Assembly: GCA_964350245.1 (NCBI GenBank)
Contig: CAYGJC010000004.1
Span: forward strand, 60,805-124,804
DNA: 64,000 nt
Direction of reading: 5' to 3'
Source: JAJACP01 sp964350245
Lineage (GTDB): Bacteria; Chlamydiota; Chlamydiia; Chlamydiales; JAAKFR01
This document shows positions 7,752-16,648 of this stretch, one piece after another. Position 1 is the stretch's first letter, and each line of letters begins with the position of its first letter. The notes beneath the pieces are model-generated. The model searched no databases and was not told the DNA's origin. It saw only the letters and a list, made by a program, of their open reading frames with translations. Made by a program: the position numbers and the translations under genes.

Positions 7752-8535
7752 AGAGTTAATTGATAAAAATCGGCGCGGCTTGATCCACGCACCTGATGAA
7801 TCAGAAGAGGCCTTTTTGTTGCGGTGTCATCAGGCTTGTTTAAGTGATTCAGCTGTAAAATCCAAACGAGCTAAACGGCTCTTTGATATCGAACCTGATT
7901 GGGTGCATATCCGTTATAGCGACCAGCGCCTTCGTTTGTGGGAGGGGGGATGTACGTGGATCGAAGCGGATCAGGTCACCCTACAGCTACGCAAAGTCTT
8001 CGAGAAAAAGAAGCGCTATTTAGGGTATTCGCGTGAGGAAATTTTTGCGCATGAGCTTGTGCATGTGGTGCGCAATGGATTTGAAGAGCCGGTTTTTGAG
8101 GAAGTTTTGGCCTATCAGACAAGTCCCTCCTGGCTCCGTCGCTTTTTTGGTCCCATTTTTCGTTCCCCCAAAGAGAGCCTTTTTTTTGTAGGAGCGCTTT
8201 TTATCATGCTGCTCTCCACTCTTTTCGCGACATTTCAAACATTTGTATATTTAGGAACACTCAGCTTTGTTTCCTATGGAACATTTCGCTTAATCCGCAC
8301 GCAGCGGATTTTTGCGCGGGCACGCGAGCAGATTGCACAGATTGTGGGCAAACAGAGAGCATTGGCTGTGATGATTCGTTTGACCGATCGGGAGATCATC
8401 CGTTTTTCTACGATGGAAAAGGAGCAGATTGTGTCGTATGCGGTAAAGTTAAGCCGTACGCAAGTCCGCTGGCGCCAGATCCGCTCCGCTTATCTTAGAC
8501 CAGCTGAGACAAAAACGTCGAAGCTGGAACCATGA
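7738..8535 (+). CDS. Membrane protein with HELVH zinc-metalloprotease-like motif
   Basis: About 265 residues. An HExxH motif sits in EEIFAHELVHVVRNGFEEPVFEEVLAYQTS; the glutamates downstream of it could supply a third zinc ligand, as in gluzincin-type proteases. After this come two hydrophobic stretches, SLFFVGALFIMLLSTLFATF and a second ending near FVSYGTF, which form a membrane hairpin. A charged C-terminal tail follows. I placed the start at ATG 7738, because GAAGGAG directly upstream is a strong ribosome site; a GTG at 7726 overlaps that site. The start overlaps the last codons of the kinase-like gene, implying translational coupling. I do not recognise a named family; membrane-bound metalloprotease is a motif-level guess. 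Confidence 0.7.
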   Translation: MHKDKELIDKNRRGLIHAPDESEEAFLLRCHQACLSDSAVKSKRAKRLFDIEPDWVHIRYSDQRLRLWEGGCTWIEADQVTLQLRKVFEKKKRYLGYSREEIFAHELVHVVRNGFEEPVFEEVLAYQTSPSWLRRFFGPIFRSPKESLFFVGALFIMLLSTLFATFQTFVYLGTLSFVSYGTFRLIRTQRIFARAREQIAQIVGKQRALAVMIRLTDREIIRFSTMEKEQIVSYAVKLSRTQVRWRQIRSAYLRPAETKTSKLEP

Positions 8536-9331
8536 CCGGTTTAGAGTAAGAAAAGCAGTCTTTGTTGACGTAGTCTAGGCCAAAACAGACCTGGAATGCG
8601 TGCTGAGCCCCTGTCTGTTCCTGGAAATAATAAAGCGCTTTACTCATGCCTGAATGATTACCCGTCTTCACTTCGACAAGAAACCAAGGTTTCCGATTTT
8701 TTGTGACGACAAAATCGACTTCTCTTTTTTCTTTGTCCCTTAAGTAGAATAAATCAAATTCACTTTGCCCACAGTCGGTCCAAAAATGGACAGCTTTAAG
8801 CAAATGAGAAGCGACAAAATTTTCTAACAATGCGCCACGTTTTTGCACCAGGGACCAATCCCAGAGATAGTATTTAGGCTCCTTCCTTAGACTCCTTTTG
8901 ATCTGCTTACTCCAAGGACGGACAGAAAAGCTGTAGTAAAAGGTCTCTAACGTTTCAAGCCATCGACCTACCGTAGGGACGGAAACATGGATCAGGTTTG
9001 CAAAATTTTGAAGGCTGACTTGTTGAGCTGCATGCTCTTGCAATAGAGTGGCTAACACCTCTAATTGGCTGAGTTCTTGAATTTTGCTCAGATCTCTAAT
9101 GTCCTCTCGCACCAACTGCTCTCTTCTGGTCCGTTGCCAGTTGGTCGAAAAGCGACGATTTGCCTTCAAAAACGGTTCAGGGAACCCGCCAAACTCTACT
9201 AACTGATTGAGTGTGCTTTCAGCTATTTTCTTGGGAGGACGGATCAATTCAGTTGTCAGTTGAGGGTACAATAATTCAGCCACGCTCAATGGATGAATCC
9301 GAAACACATATGTTAAAAAAGTCACGACCAT
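8495..9331 (-). pseudogene. Truncated AAA ATPase of the DUF4143 family (C-terminal part only)
   Basis: The frame holds the C-terminal half of the DUF4143-type ATPases: FRIHPLSVAELLYP, then FGGFPEPFL, LVREDIRDLSKIQELSQLE, a winged-helix-like SVPTVGRWLETLETFYYSF, the nuclease-like GALLENFVASHL and EVDFVVTKNRKPWFLVEVKTG. Full-length members are about 380-420 residues and begin with a Walker A/Walker B AAA core, which is absent. The first ATG lies inside a terminator hairpin and has no ribosome site. I therefore call it a 5'-deleted remnant. Its 3' end overlaps the convergent HELVH gene by 41 bp. Such ATPases are commonly exchanged between bacteria and archaea. Confidence 0.75.
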
Positions 9332-9356
9332 TTTAACGAGTGCATTAAAATGGTCG
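9325..9356 (-). terminator. Rho-independent terminator of the 103-residue coiled-coil gene
   Basis: CGACCATTTTAA and TTAAAATGGTCG form a perfect 12-bp stem around an 8-base loop. On the minus strand it is followed by TGAC and a run of six T (9315-9320). It lies directly downstream of the minus-strand gene ending at 9362. Confidence 0.75.
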
Positions 9357-9361
9357 GGCTT

Positions 9362-9673
9362 TTAATCGTCTAAATGAGTCAAATCCGCGCTATCATCTAG
9401 AGAGCGAGAGATCTCTTTGGAGAGGTGCTGGATCTCTTTTTTCAGAGCTTGCATCTCTGTTAGAAGAGAAGCACCTTTCTCGGTTCCGGCTTCCCTTTCA
9501 TATTTCTTGCAAAGTGCGTGATAACGGGTGATTTTCTCTTCTAGAGAAAGAGCAGAGCGCTTCATTGAATCGACATCACTATCTAAACGGTTTCTCTCTT
9601 TTTCGGTCATCGGAATGTTTTTAGGTTCAGGTGCAATTCCAAGCCAACTATAGCCACCGGGTGAGTAGGACAT
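9362..9673 (-). CDS. Small hypothetical coiled-coil protein
   Basis: A 103-residue protein. The start is MSYSPGGYSWLGIAPEP, followed by a charged helical region (residues ~22-90) with heptad-like leucines (SLEEKITRYHALCKKYE, LLTEMQALKKEIQHLSKEI). A ribosome site AAGGGGG lies just upstream of the ATG and a strong terminator just downstream, so it is a complete monocistronic unit. I see no recognised domain. It resembles small structural or type III secretion-associated coiled-coil proteins only in general composition. Confidence 0.65.
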   Translation of the reverse strand: MSYSPGGYSWLGIAPEPKNIPMTEKERNRLDSDVDSMKRSALSLEEKITRYHALCKKYEREAGTEKGASLLTEMQALKKEIQHLSKEISRSLDDSADLTHLDD

Positions 9674-9777
9674 TTTTTCCCCCTTTTTCTACAAACATCG
9701 GCTAGTAGGGCGGAAAACTTTAATAGAAATACGATTCCAAAAGACAACAAAGCACTTTTGAGAGTTTATCCCCCAAA

Positions 9778-11124
9778 CTAATGCAAGCGGCGTTGGGATG
9801 TGTTGCCGATATTGAGCTCTTGCCGGTATTTCGCCACTGTGCGACGCGCGCACGGAATACCACGCTCTTTAATCATAGAGGAGAGCAGTTCATCGGAAAG
9901 TGGACGTGCTTTGTTCTCCTCTTGAATGAGATGGCGAAGCAGATCTTTGACTGTTTGCGCCGAAATGTTTTCGCCTTCGTCTGTTTTATAGGCGTGCGTG
10001 AAAAAGGAGCGGAGAGGAAAAATACCGCGCGGGCAGCTCACATATTTATGTGCAACAGCGCGTGCGATCGTAGATTCGTGGAGCTCTAACTTTCCCGCCA
10101 CTTCCTTCATCGTCATGGGAATTAACTCTCCCTTTGGATTGGAAAGAAAAGCGCTTTGTGTCTGCACAAGCTCACTGGCGATGCGATATAGGGTTTGATT
10201 GCGCTCATGTAAGTTGCGCATTAACCATTTTCCGGAAGCGACTTTATCTTGAATATAGCTCTTGGTTTCATGGGGAAGAGCAGCATCGGTTAACATCTCC
10301 ATATAGGTCTGATTGAGGCGGAGATGGGGCAGGTTGTCGTTGTTGATCTCAATGGAAAAACATCCTTCATGATAGGAGATGGTCAAATCAGGCGTGATGT
10401 GCTGCACGATGGTTCGATAGTGTCCCGCTGATTGATTCGTACCGGGATGTAAATCCAAGCGTGCAATTTCCTGTGCAATTGTTTTGCGGATCTCATCGGC
10501 TGATCGGGAGAGCGATTTGGCAATGGCAGGGATCCGATTGTGCAAAACATCTTCATAATGTCTCTCAATAATGCGAAAAGCGAGCGTATCCTTTTTCCCG
10601 AAAAAACGGAGCTGGATCAGTAGCGATTCCTGCGCACTTTTCGCTCCTACACCCGGGGGATCAAATGTTTGAATCTCTGCAAGCACCGAATCGATCTCTT
10701 CCTCCGTATAGCCGCCTAAAGCGGCTATTTCCTTTACGGAGGCAGTAAGTAATCCATCCGCATCGAGATTGCCAATCACCCACTGGGCAATCAATAGCTC
10801 TTCTCTCCCATTAAAGGTTTCACGAGCTTGGGCCATCAGGTGATCGTACAAAGAATGCTCGTAGGCGACCGTATTTTCGATAAAAGAACGTAAATCATCC
10901 CCTTTATGTCCCGAAGCGTTCTTGACTGTCTCCGTTGCAACAGGAGCCTCATCTTCTTCGCCTCTCTCTAAAAGAGGGTTTTGAGTGAGCTCTTCTTCTA
11001 TGACAGTGCTGAGTTCTAAAACTGGAAGCTGCAGAAGATGAAGGGCTTGCTGCATTTGTGGTGACAAAATGAGACGCTGGATCTGCTTCACACTCTGTGA
11101 TGTGACCTGTTCCATCCGGCCCAT
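9778..11124 (-). CDS. rpoN: RNA polymerase sigma-54 factor
   Basis: Length 448. Region I at the N-terminus is glutamine/leucine-rich (LILSPQMQQALHLLQLPVLEL, EEELTQNPLLE), the part that contacts activators. The core-binding region follows, and near the C-terminus a helix-turn-helix (MTMKEVAGKLELHESTIARAV) and the RpoN box (CARRTVAKYRQELNI) read the -24/-12 promoter elements. Sigma-54 needs an AAA+ activator, in Chlamydia the AtoS/AtoC pair; none is encoded in this window. The ATG at 11124 or the one three codons later are both possible; GGAGGGG lies 11-17 bases upstream of the first. rpoN next to a uvrD-type helicase is also the order I remember in C. trachomatis (CT609/CT608). Confidence 0.96.
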   Translation of the reverse strand: MGRMEQVTSQSVKQIQRLILSPQMQQALHLLQLPVLELSTVIEEELTQNPLLERGEEDEAPVATETVKNASGHKGDDLRSFIENTVAYEHSLYDHLMAQARETFNGREELLIAQWVIGNLDADGLLTASVKEIAALGGYTEEEIDSVLAEIQTFDPPGVGAKSAQESLLIQLRFFGKKDTLAFRIIERHYEDVLHNRIPAIAKSLSRSADEIRKTIAQEIARLDLHPGTNQSAGHYRTIVQHITPDLTISYHEGCFSIEINNDNLPHLRLNQTYMEMLTDAALPHETKSYIQDKVASGKWLMRNLHERNQTLYRIASELVQTQSAFLSNPKGELIPMTMKEVAGKLELHESTIARAVAHKYVSCPRGIFPLRSFFTHAYKTDEGENISAQTVKDLLRHLIQEENKARPLSDELLSSMIKERGIPCARRTVAKYRQELNIGNTSQRRLH

Positions 11125-11167
11125 AAGTACTATCCCCTCCCTCTGTTTGAGTAACAGAAAGCAGGAT

Positions 11168-13099
11168 TTAGTAAAACTTTTCTAAATACTTTTTAGGAAT
11201 TTCACGTAAAAATCGACTGGGACGCATCATCCGGTGCTGCCCCCAAAGGAATCGGGTTTCAGCAGCTGATAGGTAGAGGCGCTCTTTAGCCCTGGTCATG
11301 CCGACATAACAGAGGCGGCGCTCTTCTTCCAGCGCTTCAAAAGAGTTGCGTGAATTAGCATGTGGAAAAAGATCTTCTTCCATTCCGACTAAAAAGGCAG
11401 CTTGAAATTCAAGTCCCTTGCCATTGTGAAGTGTCATGAGATTGACCTGATCGCCAGAAAAATTGGCTTCATCAATAGACCCTTTTAAGGAAAGCTCCTC
11501 CAAAAAACTCTCTAAATCAGTCGAATCGTTCATGACCTCCCACTCGTGGGCTTTGGCGACTAGTTCATCTACGTTTCCTTTTCGATCTTCAAAGGTTTCT
11601 TTGTCTTCTCGCAGAATATCGAGGTAGTTGCTTTGGCCAATGGTCTCAATCACCAGCTTTTGTAGTGAGCTTGATTCAATCAGCCCTCTTAAGTTTTGGA
11701 TGAGACGCGTATAAGCGCTCAGTCCTTCACGCTGCTTAGCCGACAAGCGCACATCCTCTTCTTCTCCTGCAACGAGTTTGACACAATAAGCAAAGAGGGG
11801 AATCTCTTTTTGAGCCGCTTGAGAGCGGATTTTTTCTAGCGTTGCCAGTCCAATTCCCCGCTTGGGTAAATTAATGGTGCGCTCAAAAGAGACCACATCG
11901 TGATCACTTACCAGCATACGTAAAAAAGCGAGCAGATCTTTGATTTCCTTCCGGTGGTAGAAAGAAATGCCACCCACGATTACATAAGGAAGCCGTTTTC
12001 TGAGCAAGAAGTCTTCAAATAGACGAGACTGAAAGTTGGTGCGGTAAAAAATTGTCATTTCGCTCAGAGGAATCTGGTGAAAGGTGTGGAGCCTCTCAAT
12101 TTCATGGACAACGAAACCGGCTTCTTCACGCTCTGTCTCCCCAACATAGAGTACAATTTTTTCTCCAGCCCCTTGATCGCTCCAGAGGTTTTTTTCATAA
12201 CGGGAGTTATTGTATTGAATCAACGCGTTGGCCGCTTCCAAAATATTTGTGGTGCTGCGGTAGTTTTGCTCTAGTCGAATGATGCGAGCGCCGGGATAAT
12301 CCTTTTCGAAATTTAAGATGTTTTGGATGTTGGCACCTCGCCAGGAATAAATCGATTGGTCAGGGTCGCCTACGACAAAAATATTTTGCTTTTGCCCGAC
12401 GATCAAGCGCGCCATCAAATACTGCGCCTGATTGGTATCTTGGTACTCATCGATGAGAAGGAAGGGCCACTGCTCTTGGTAGTGAGCTAAAACAGTGGGG
12501 TGGTTTTGGAAAAGCTTGACCGTTAAAAAGAGTAGATCATCGAAATCGAGGGCATTGGCTTCTCTAAGTCTTTGCTGATACAGAGAGTAGATTTCAGGGA
12601 AGACCCTTTGCATAGAGTGGGGAAGGTCAGACAAATCGAGGTCCCCAGGAGAATGGAGGGCATTTTTGGCTTGTGAAATGAGTCCACGGAAGGTTTTGAC
12701 CTCTTTTTTAATGCCCACTGACTGGAGGCACCCTCTCAATAATTTATTTGAGTCTTCTTCGTCGTAAATTAAGAAATTAGGAGCGTAGCCAAGATGTTGA
12801 ATCGATTCGCGCATGATCCTCACACCCAGGCTATGAAACGTTGAGATTGTGGGATAGTCATAGCGAGGAAGAAGGGCATGAATCCGCTCACGCATCTCTC
12901 CGGCGGCTTTGTTAGTGAAGGTGACAGCCAGAATTTGAGAAGGAGAGACCCCTGATTCAATCAACTGAGCAATACGACAGGTAACCACACGCGTTTTGCC
13001 CGATCCTGCCCCGGCTAGTACGAGGAGTGGCCCTTCAAGGTGTTGAACGGCGCTGATTTGTGAAGGGTTGAGTTGAGAAGAATTTTCCATTTGTAGCAT
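11168..13099 (-). CDS. pcrA: Superfamily 1 ATP-dependent DNA helicase (PcrA/UvrD/Rep type)
   Basis: A 3'-5' helicase for repair and replication restart. The helicase motifs run in order: LNPSQISAVQ (Q motif), LAGAGSGKTRVV (Walker A), AVTFTNKAAGEM (Ia), LLIDEYQDTNQAQY (II), VVGDPDQSIYSWRGA (III), RLEQNYRST (IV), VNLMTLHNGKGLEF (V) and RRLCYVGMTRAKERLYL (VI). The length of 643 is close to Rep (about 670) and shorter than PcrA/UvrD (about 720), as the long C-terminal extension is missing. The start could be the ATG three codons downstream (MENSSQLNPS). It lies 43 bp upstream of rpoN on the same strand, so co-transcription is likely. Confidence 0.93.
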   Translation of the reverse strand: MLQMENSSQLNPSQISAVQHLEGPLLVLAGAGSGKTRVVTCRIAQLIESGVSPSQILAVTFTNKAAGEMRERIHALLPRYDYPTISTFHSLGVRIMRESIQHLGYAPNFLIYDEEDSNKLLRGCLQSVGIKKEVKTFRGLISQAKNALHSPGDLDLSDLPHSMQRVFPEIYSLYQQRLREANALDFDDLLFLTVKLFQNHPTVLAHYQEQWPFLLIDEYQDTNQAQYLMARLIVGQKQNIFVVGDPDQSIYSWRGANIQNILNFEKDYPGARIIRLEQNYRSTTNILEAANALIQYNNSRYEKNLWSDQGAGEKIVLYVGETEREEAGFVVHEIERLHTFHQIPLSEMTIFYRTNFQSRLFEDFLLRKRLPYVIVGGISFYHRKEIKDLLAFLRMLVSDHDVVSFERTINLPKRGIGLATLEKIRSQAAQKEIPLFAYCVKLVAGEEEDVRLSAKQREGLSAYTRLIQNLRGLIESSSLQKLVIETIGQSNYLDILREDKETFEDRKGNVDELVAKAHEWEVMNDSTDLESFLEELSLKGSIDEANFSGDQVNLMTLHNGKGLEFQAAFLVGMEEDLFPHANSRNSFEALEEERRLCYVGMTRAKERLYLSAAETRFLWGQHRMMRPSRFLREIPKKYLEKFY

Positions 13100-13119
13100 C
13101 GAGCGAGAATAACGCTTTT

Positions 13120-16100
13120 CTACTTTTTGGAAAAGGCGATATAGCCGTACCGATGGTAATCAAAACTGATTGAGATCTCTCTCAAGTAGTGGAGCAGTTC
13201 CAGTCTGCCATTGGCTAAAACTGGAGCGCTCATAACAAGCGCCTCTTTCTGTGCGGCTTGCTTGAGAAAGTCTTCTGTTGGAGAAGAGAGAAGCCGGACA
13301 CGTGCTCCCCTCTTGACTCTCTTAAAAAAGGCGCCTTCTTTCTCTTCGATAAAGGTAAAGCCGTGGACATTGGGTAGGGGTGCCTCTGTTGAAATCTCGA
13401 GGGGTGTTCCGGCAATGATGCAGGCAGCAGCAACTTGGAGCAGCGGTAAGATGGGATCCCCTTTTTTTACCCGCATATACATCTGATTCAGAGGAACGTG
13501 GTAGAAATCATTGTCCTGACCAACCAAGCAAGAGGAATCTGTGGGCTCTTTTAAAATATCTGCCCAGTAAGCGTAGCTCTCAGCACTTTTTTTCCAGATA
13601 TTCACTTGCGACTCATCTAGATCAAAAATGCTCAGGGAGGAAATGAGGGGCGCGATTGAGGCAGGAAGAGGGGCTTTTTCATGAGGTAGTGCGACTGGAA
13701 GGGGCTTGGCGAGCTGTGCGACGTAGTTGGGGCCCCCTGCTTTGGCGCCGGGGCCGAATCCACTCGCTTTACACCCTCCAAAAGGTTGGCGGCGGACAAT
13801 GGCTCCTGTGATGCCCCGATTGATGTAGAGGTTGCCCGCTACAATCTCCTCTTTCCACTTTTTTTGCTCCCTTTCATCGAGAGTGTGAATGCCACTTGTC
13901 AGGCCATAAGGTGTTCCGTTTGCCAGATCAATAGCCGCTTCTAAAGATGTAGCGCGCATGACCCCTAAAACAGGGCCAAAAAGCTCTGTTTGGTGCATGA
14001 AGCTGCCGGGGCGTACTCCATACTTGATGCCGGGGCTCCATAAATGCGGGTTGTTAAGGTCCTGCTTAGGCTCTAACAGCCATGACTCTCCCTCGTCTAG
14101 CGAGGTAAGCCCTTTGAGAAGGGGGCCTTCGGGGGGACGGATCAAAGGGGTGATTTTTGAGTCGGGGTTCCACGCGGAACCCACTACCAAGCTCTCAACG
14201 GCCTCTTTTAGCTGCCTCTGGAAGCGTGGGTCATCGTAGACTTCTGCTTCCAAAATCGCTAAACTGCAGGCACTACATTTTTGTCCGGAGTGACCAAAAG
14301 CCGATTGAACAAGATCCCGAATGGCAAGATCGCGGTCACTCATAGCCGTTATGATCAACGCATTTTTCCCTCCAGTTTCGGCATGTAGTTCCAAGTTAGG
14401 ACGTATTTGCATAAAGAGATGGGCGGTCTCATTAGCACCGGTTAAAAGCACACCATTTAGTTTAGGGTGCGCAATTAAATGGCTACCCACAGGGTTGTCC
14501 GGGCAGTTGAAAAAGTGGAGTATCTCTTTGGGTATACCCGCATCCCAAAAGCACTGAACAAGTTCCCACCCAACTAAGATAGCCTCAGGTGCCGGCTTAA
14601 AAATCACCGCGTTGCCCGCCGTTAAGGCAGCAGCAATCCCTCCAGCAGGAATCGAACAAGGAAAATTCCAAGGTGGTGCCACTAAAAGGGTACCCTTTGC
14701 CTCCCACTTTAGGTCAGAGAAAGAGCGAAAGCGTTCCCAATTTTTCCGATAGTACTCAATAAAGTCGACTGCCTCCGAAACTTCCGGATCGGCTTCCCAG
14801 ACTGTTTTTCCTCCGTCGGCAATCATGGTTCCGATAAGACGCGCTCGTCTCTCTCGAAACAGCTGCGCCGCTTGGGCTAAATAGGCATTCATTTCTTCGA
14901 AAGAGAGTGTATTTTGAGTAAAAAGATTTTCGATATCTAATTCATTTCCAATATGATAAGAGTATGTCTTTTGACCCGGTCTAGAAGGATCGATCCCCTC
15001 GATCAGCGTCCCTTTTTTCTCTTTCCCGTTGATCACAAGAGGGATTTCTGAATAGTCTTTATCTTTGTAGGCAGCATAAATGGCTTGAGCCCATTGGCGG
15101 TTCTCTTCTAGAGAGAAGTCCGTATCGGGTTCGTTGATAAAGGGGGCTTCAGAATCAACTGGGGGAGGAGGGATAAGTCGATTTTGTTTCCGTCTCCGCT
15201 CCATAGGAAGTGTTTCTGAGCATTCAAGAGCTCTCTCGAATGCATTTACTTGGTTATCCCATATAGGATTACCCGGCTTGATGGCAAAGAAGTGGCGTAA
15301 AAAATTTTCCGGTCCACAGTTTTCATCAAGCCGCCGAATGAGATAGGCGATTGCATTTTGGAAGTCTTTTTCTTTGGCCTCAGGGCAATAGAGGAGCATT
15401 TCTCCTGATAACTTTTGAACCACGCGACGCATCGGTGTGGCCATCCCCTCGAGCATTTCAAAGGAGACCTCTTTTTCTACACCCCTTTCTGCGCGTAGAA
15501 TTAAACCGTAGGCTATATCAAAAAGATTATGGCTTCCAATACCGATGTGAACGGCCTGGGCATGCTCTTTTCGGGTAGCCCATTCGAGCATCCGTTTGAA
15601 GTTAGCGTCACTCTCCACTTTGTGTAAAAAAGGAGCTTGCTCCCACCCGCGGATCGAACTTTCAACTGCTTCTAAAGCTAGATTAGCCCCTTTGACCAGT
15701 CGCAACCGAATCGGTGCAGTGCGTTTCATAGCCCATTCGGTCAGTTCTTTTTGAGTAGAAAAGGCATCCGGTAAATAACTCTGGAGCACGATTCCTGCTG
15801 TGTAGTTGTGAAACTCAGGCTCACTAAGCACCTTTTTAAAAAGAGAAAGAGTGAGATCGAGGTCCTTATACTCCTCCATATCAAGGTTGACAAAACGGGA
15901 CTTTTTTTGGGCGGCACGATAAAGAGTGCGGAGTCTATCGGCGAGAGTTTCAAGGGTTGTCTCCCATCCTATCATATTCACTTGGCTAAAGAGAGTGGAG
16001 ATTTTCACAGAAATGTAGTCCACATCAGGGCCGGCTAGATCGTCTAAATAGACTTCCAGCCGCCTTTTTGCTTCCTCTTCGCCTAAAATCGCTTCCCCCA

Positions 16101-16584
16101 AATGATTTAGGTTTACACGGATATTCTGCTTGCGACAGGAGGCAAAATAGTCTGCTCTTTTTTCAGGCTCTTCGGGTAAAAGAACGGGAGCCATCTCTTT
16201 TCGAATCTGCTTTTTAATGAGAGGGATAAAGAGAGTGGGCCACATTTTCCCAAACAACCGAAAGAGAAGAATTTGCATCCGGCTTCCCTCATTTAAAAAC
16301 CGAGGAATGCCATACTTTTGGATCAGTGCCACAAGTTGATCAGCTGTGCGTGCATGGGAAGCGCTGCGGAAGCACTGATCGGTTAGCGCTGTCATGAACA
16401 GGCGTCCATTTGGATCGTTCACCATCCGCCCTAGCCACTGCTCTCGCTTTTTCTCTTGCGTGGTCGTTTCCTGGCGTGCTGCACAAACTAGATGGGCAGC
16501 GAGATCAAGGGTGTGTTTTTTTCTCTCTTCGGTTGAAAGAGAGCGCCCCCGGACAGAGTCGATTAATTGAAGGGCTTGCTGCAT
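13120..16584 (-). CDS. putA: Bifunctional proline dehydrogenase / L-glutamate gamma-semialdehyde dehydrogenase
   Basis: Two-step oxidation of proline to glutamate in one polypeptide of 1154 residues. The FAD-dependent proline dehydrogenase barrel lies at about residues 110-430 (YISVKISTLFSQVN, IRLRLVKGANLALE, AVHIGIGSHNLFDIAY). The aldehyde dehydrogenase domain occupies ~470-960, with LLVAPPWNFPCSIPAGG, the general-base segment LHAETGGKNALIIT, the nucleophile C770 in SGQKCSACSLAIL and FGPVLGVMRA. The final ~190 residues match the extra C-terminal part of PutA-type enzymes. There is no N-terminal ribbon-helix-helix DNA-binding domain, so it would not autoregulate as in E. coli. The ribosome site is weak. 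Divergent to the NamZ-like gene, with a 58-bp gap. Confidence 0.93.
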   Translation of the reverse strand: MQQALQLIDSVRGRSLSTEERKKHTLDLAAHLVCAARQETTTQEKKREQWLGRMVNDPNGRLFMTALTDQCFRSASHARTADQLVALIQKYGIPRFLNEGSRMQILLFRLFGKMWPTLFIPLIKKQIRKEMAPVLLPEEPEKRADYFASCRKQNIRVNLNHLGEAILGEEEAKRRLEVYLDDLAGPDVDYISVKISTLFSQVNMIGWETTLETLADRLRTLYRAAQKKSRFVNLDMEEYKDLDLTLSLFKKVLSEPEFHNYTAGIVLQSYLPDAFSTQKELTEWAMKRTAPIRLRLVKGANLALEAVESSIRGWEQAPFLHKVESDANFKRMLEWATRKEHAQAVHIGIGSHNLFDIAYGLILRAERGVEKEVSFEMLEGMATPMRRVVQKLSGEMLLYCPEAKEKDFQNAIAYLIRRLDENCGPENFLRHFFAIKPGNPIWDNQVNAFERALECSETLPMERRRKQNRLIPPPPVDSEAPFINEPDTDFSLEENRQWAQAIYAAYKDKDYSEIPLVINGKEKKGTLIEGIDPSRPGQKTYSYHIGNELDIENLFTQNTLSFEEMNAYLAQAAQLFRERRARLIGTMIADGGKTVWEADPEVSEAVDFIEYYRKNWERFRSFSDLKWEAKGTLLVAPPWNFPCSIPAGGIAAALTAGNAVIFKPAPEAILVGWELVQCFWDAGIPKEILHFFNCPDNPVGSHLIAHPKLNGVLLTGANETAHLFMQIRPNLELHAETGGKNALIITAMSDRDLAIRDLVQSAFGHSGQKCSACSLAILEAEVYDDPRFQRQLKEAVESLVVGSAWNPDSKITPLIRPPEGPLLKGLTSLDEGESWLLEPKQDLNNPHLWSPGIKYGVRPGSFMHQTELFGPVLGVMRATSLEAAIDLANGTPYGLTSGIHTLDEREQKKWKEEIVAGNLYINRGITGAIVRRQPFGGCKASGFGPGAKAGGPNYVAQLAKPLPVALPHEKAPLPASIAPLISSLSIFDLDESQVNIWKKSAESYAYWADILKEPTDSSCLVGQDNDFYHVPLNQMYMRVKKGDPILPLLQVAAACIIAGTPLEISTEAPLPNVHGFTFIEEKEGAFFKRVKRGARVRLLSSPTEDFLKQAAQKEALVMSAPVLANGRLELLHYLREISISFDYHRYGYIAFSKK

Positions 16585-16648
16585 AAATGTTTTTTACACG
16601 TTGATCAGATTATTGACAAAGATCGCTTCCTAAGACATTCTCATGGTC

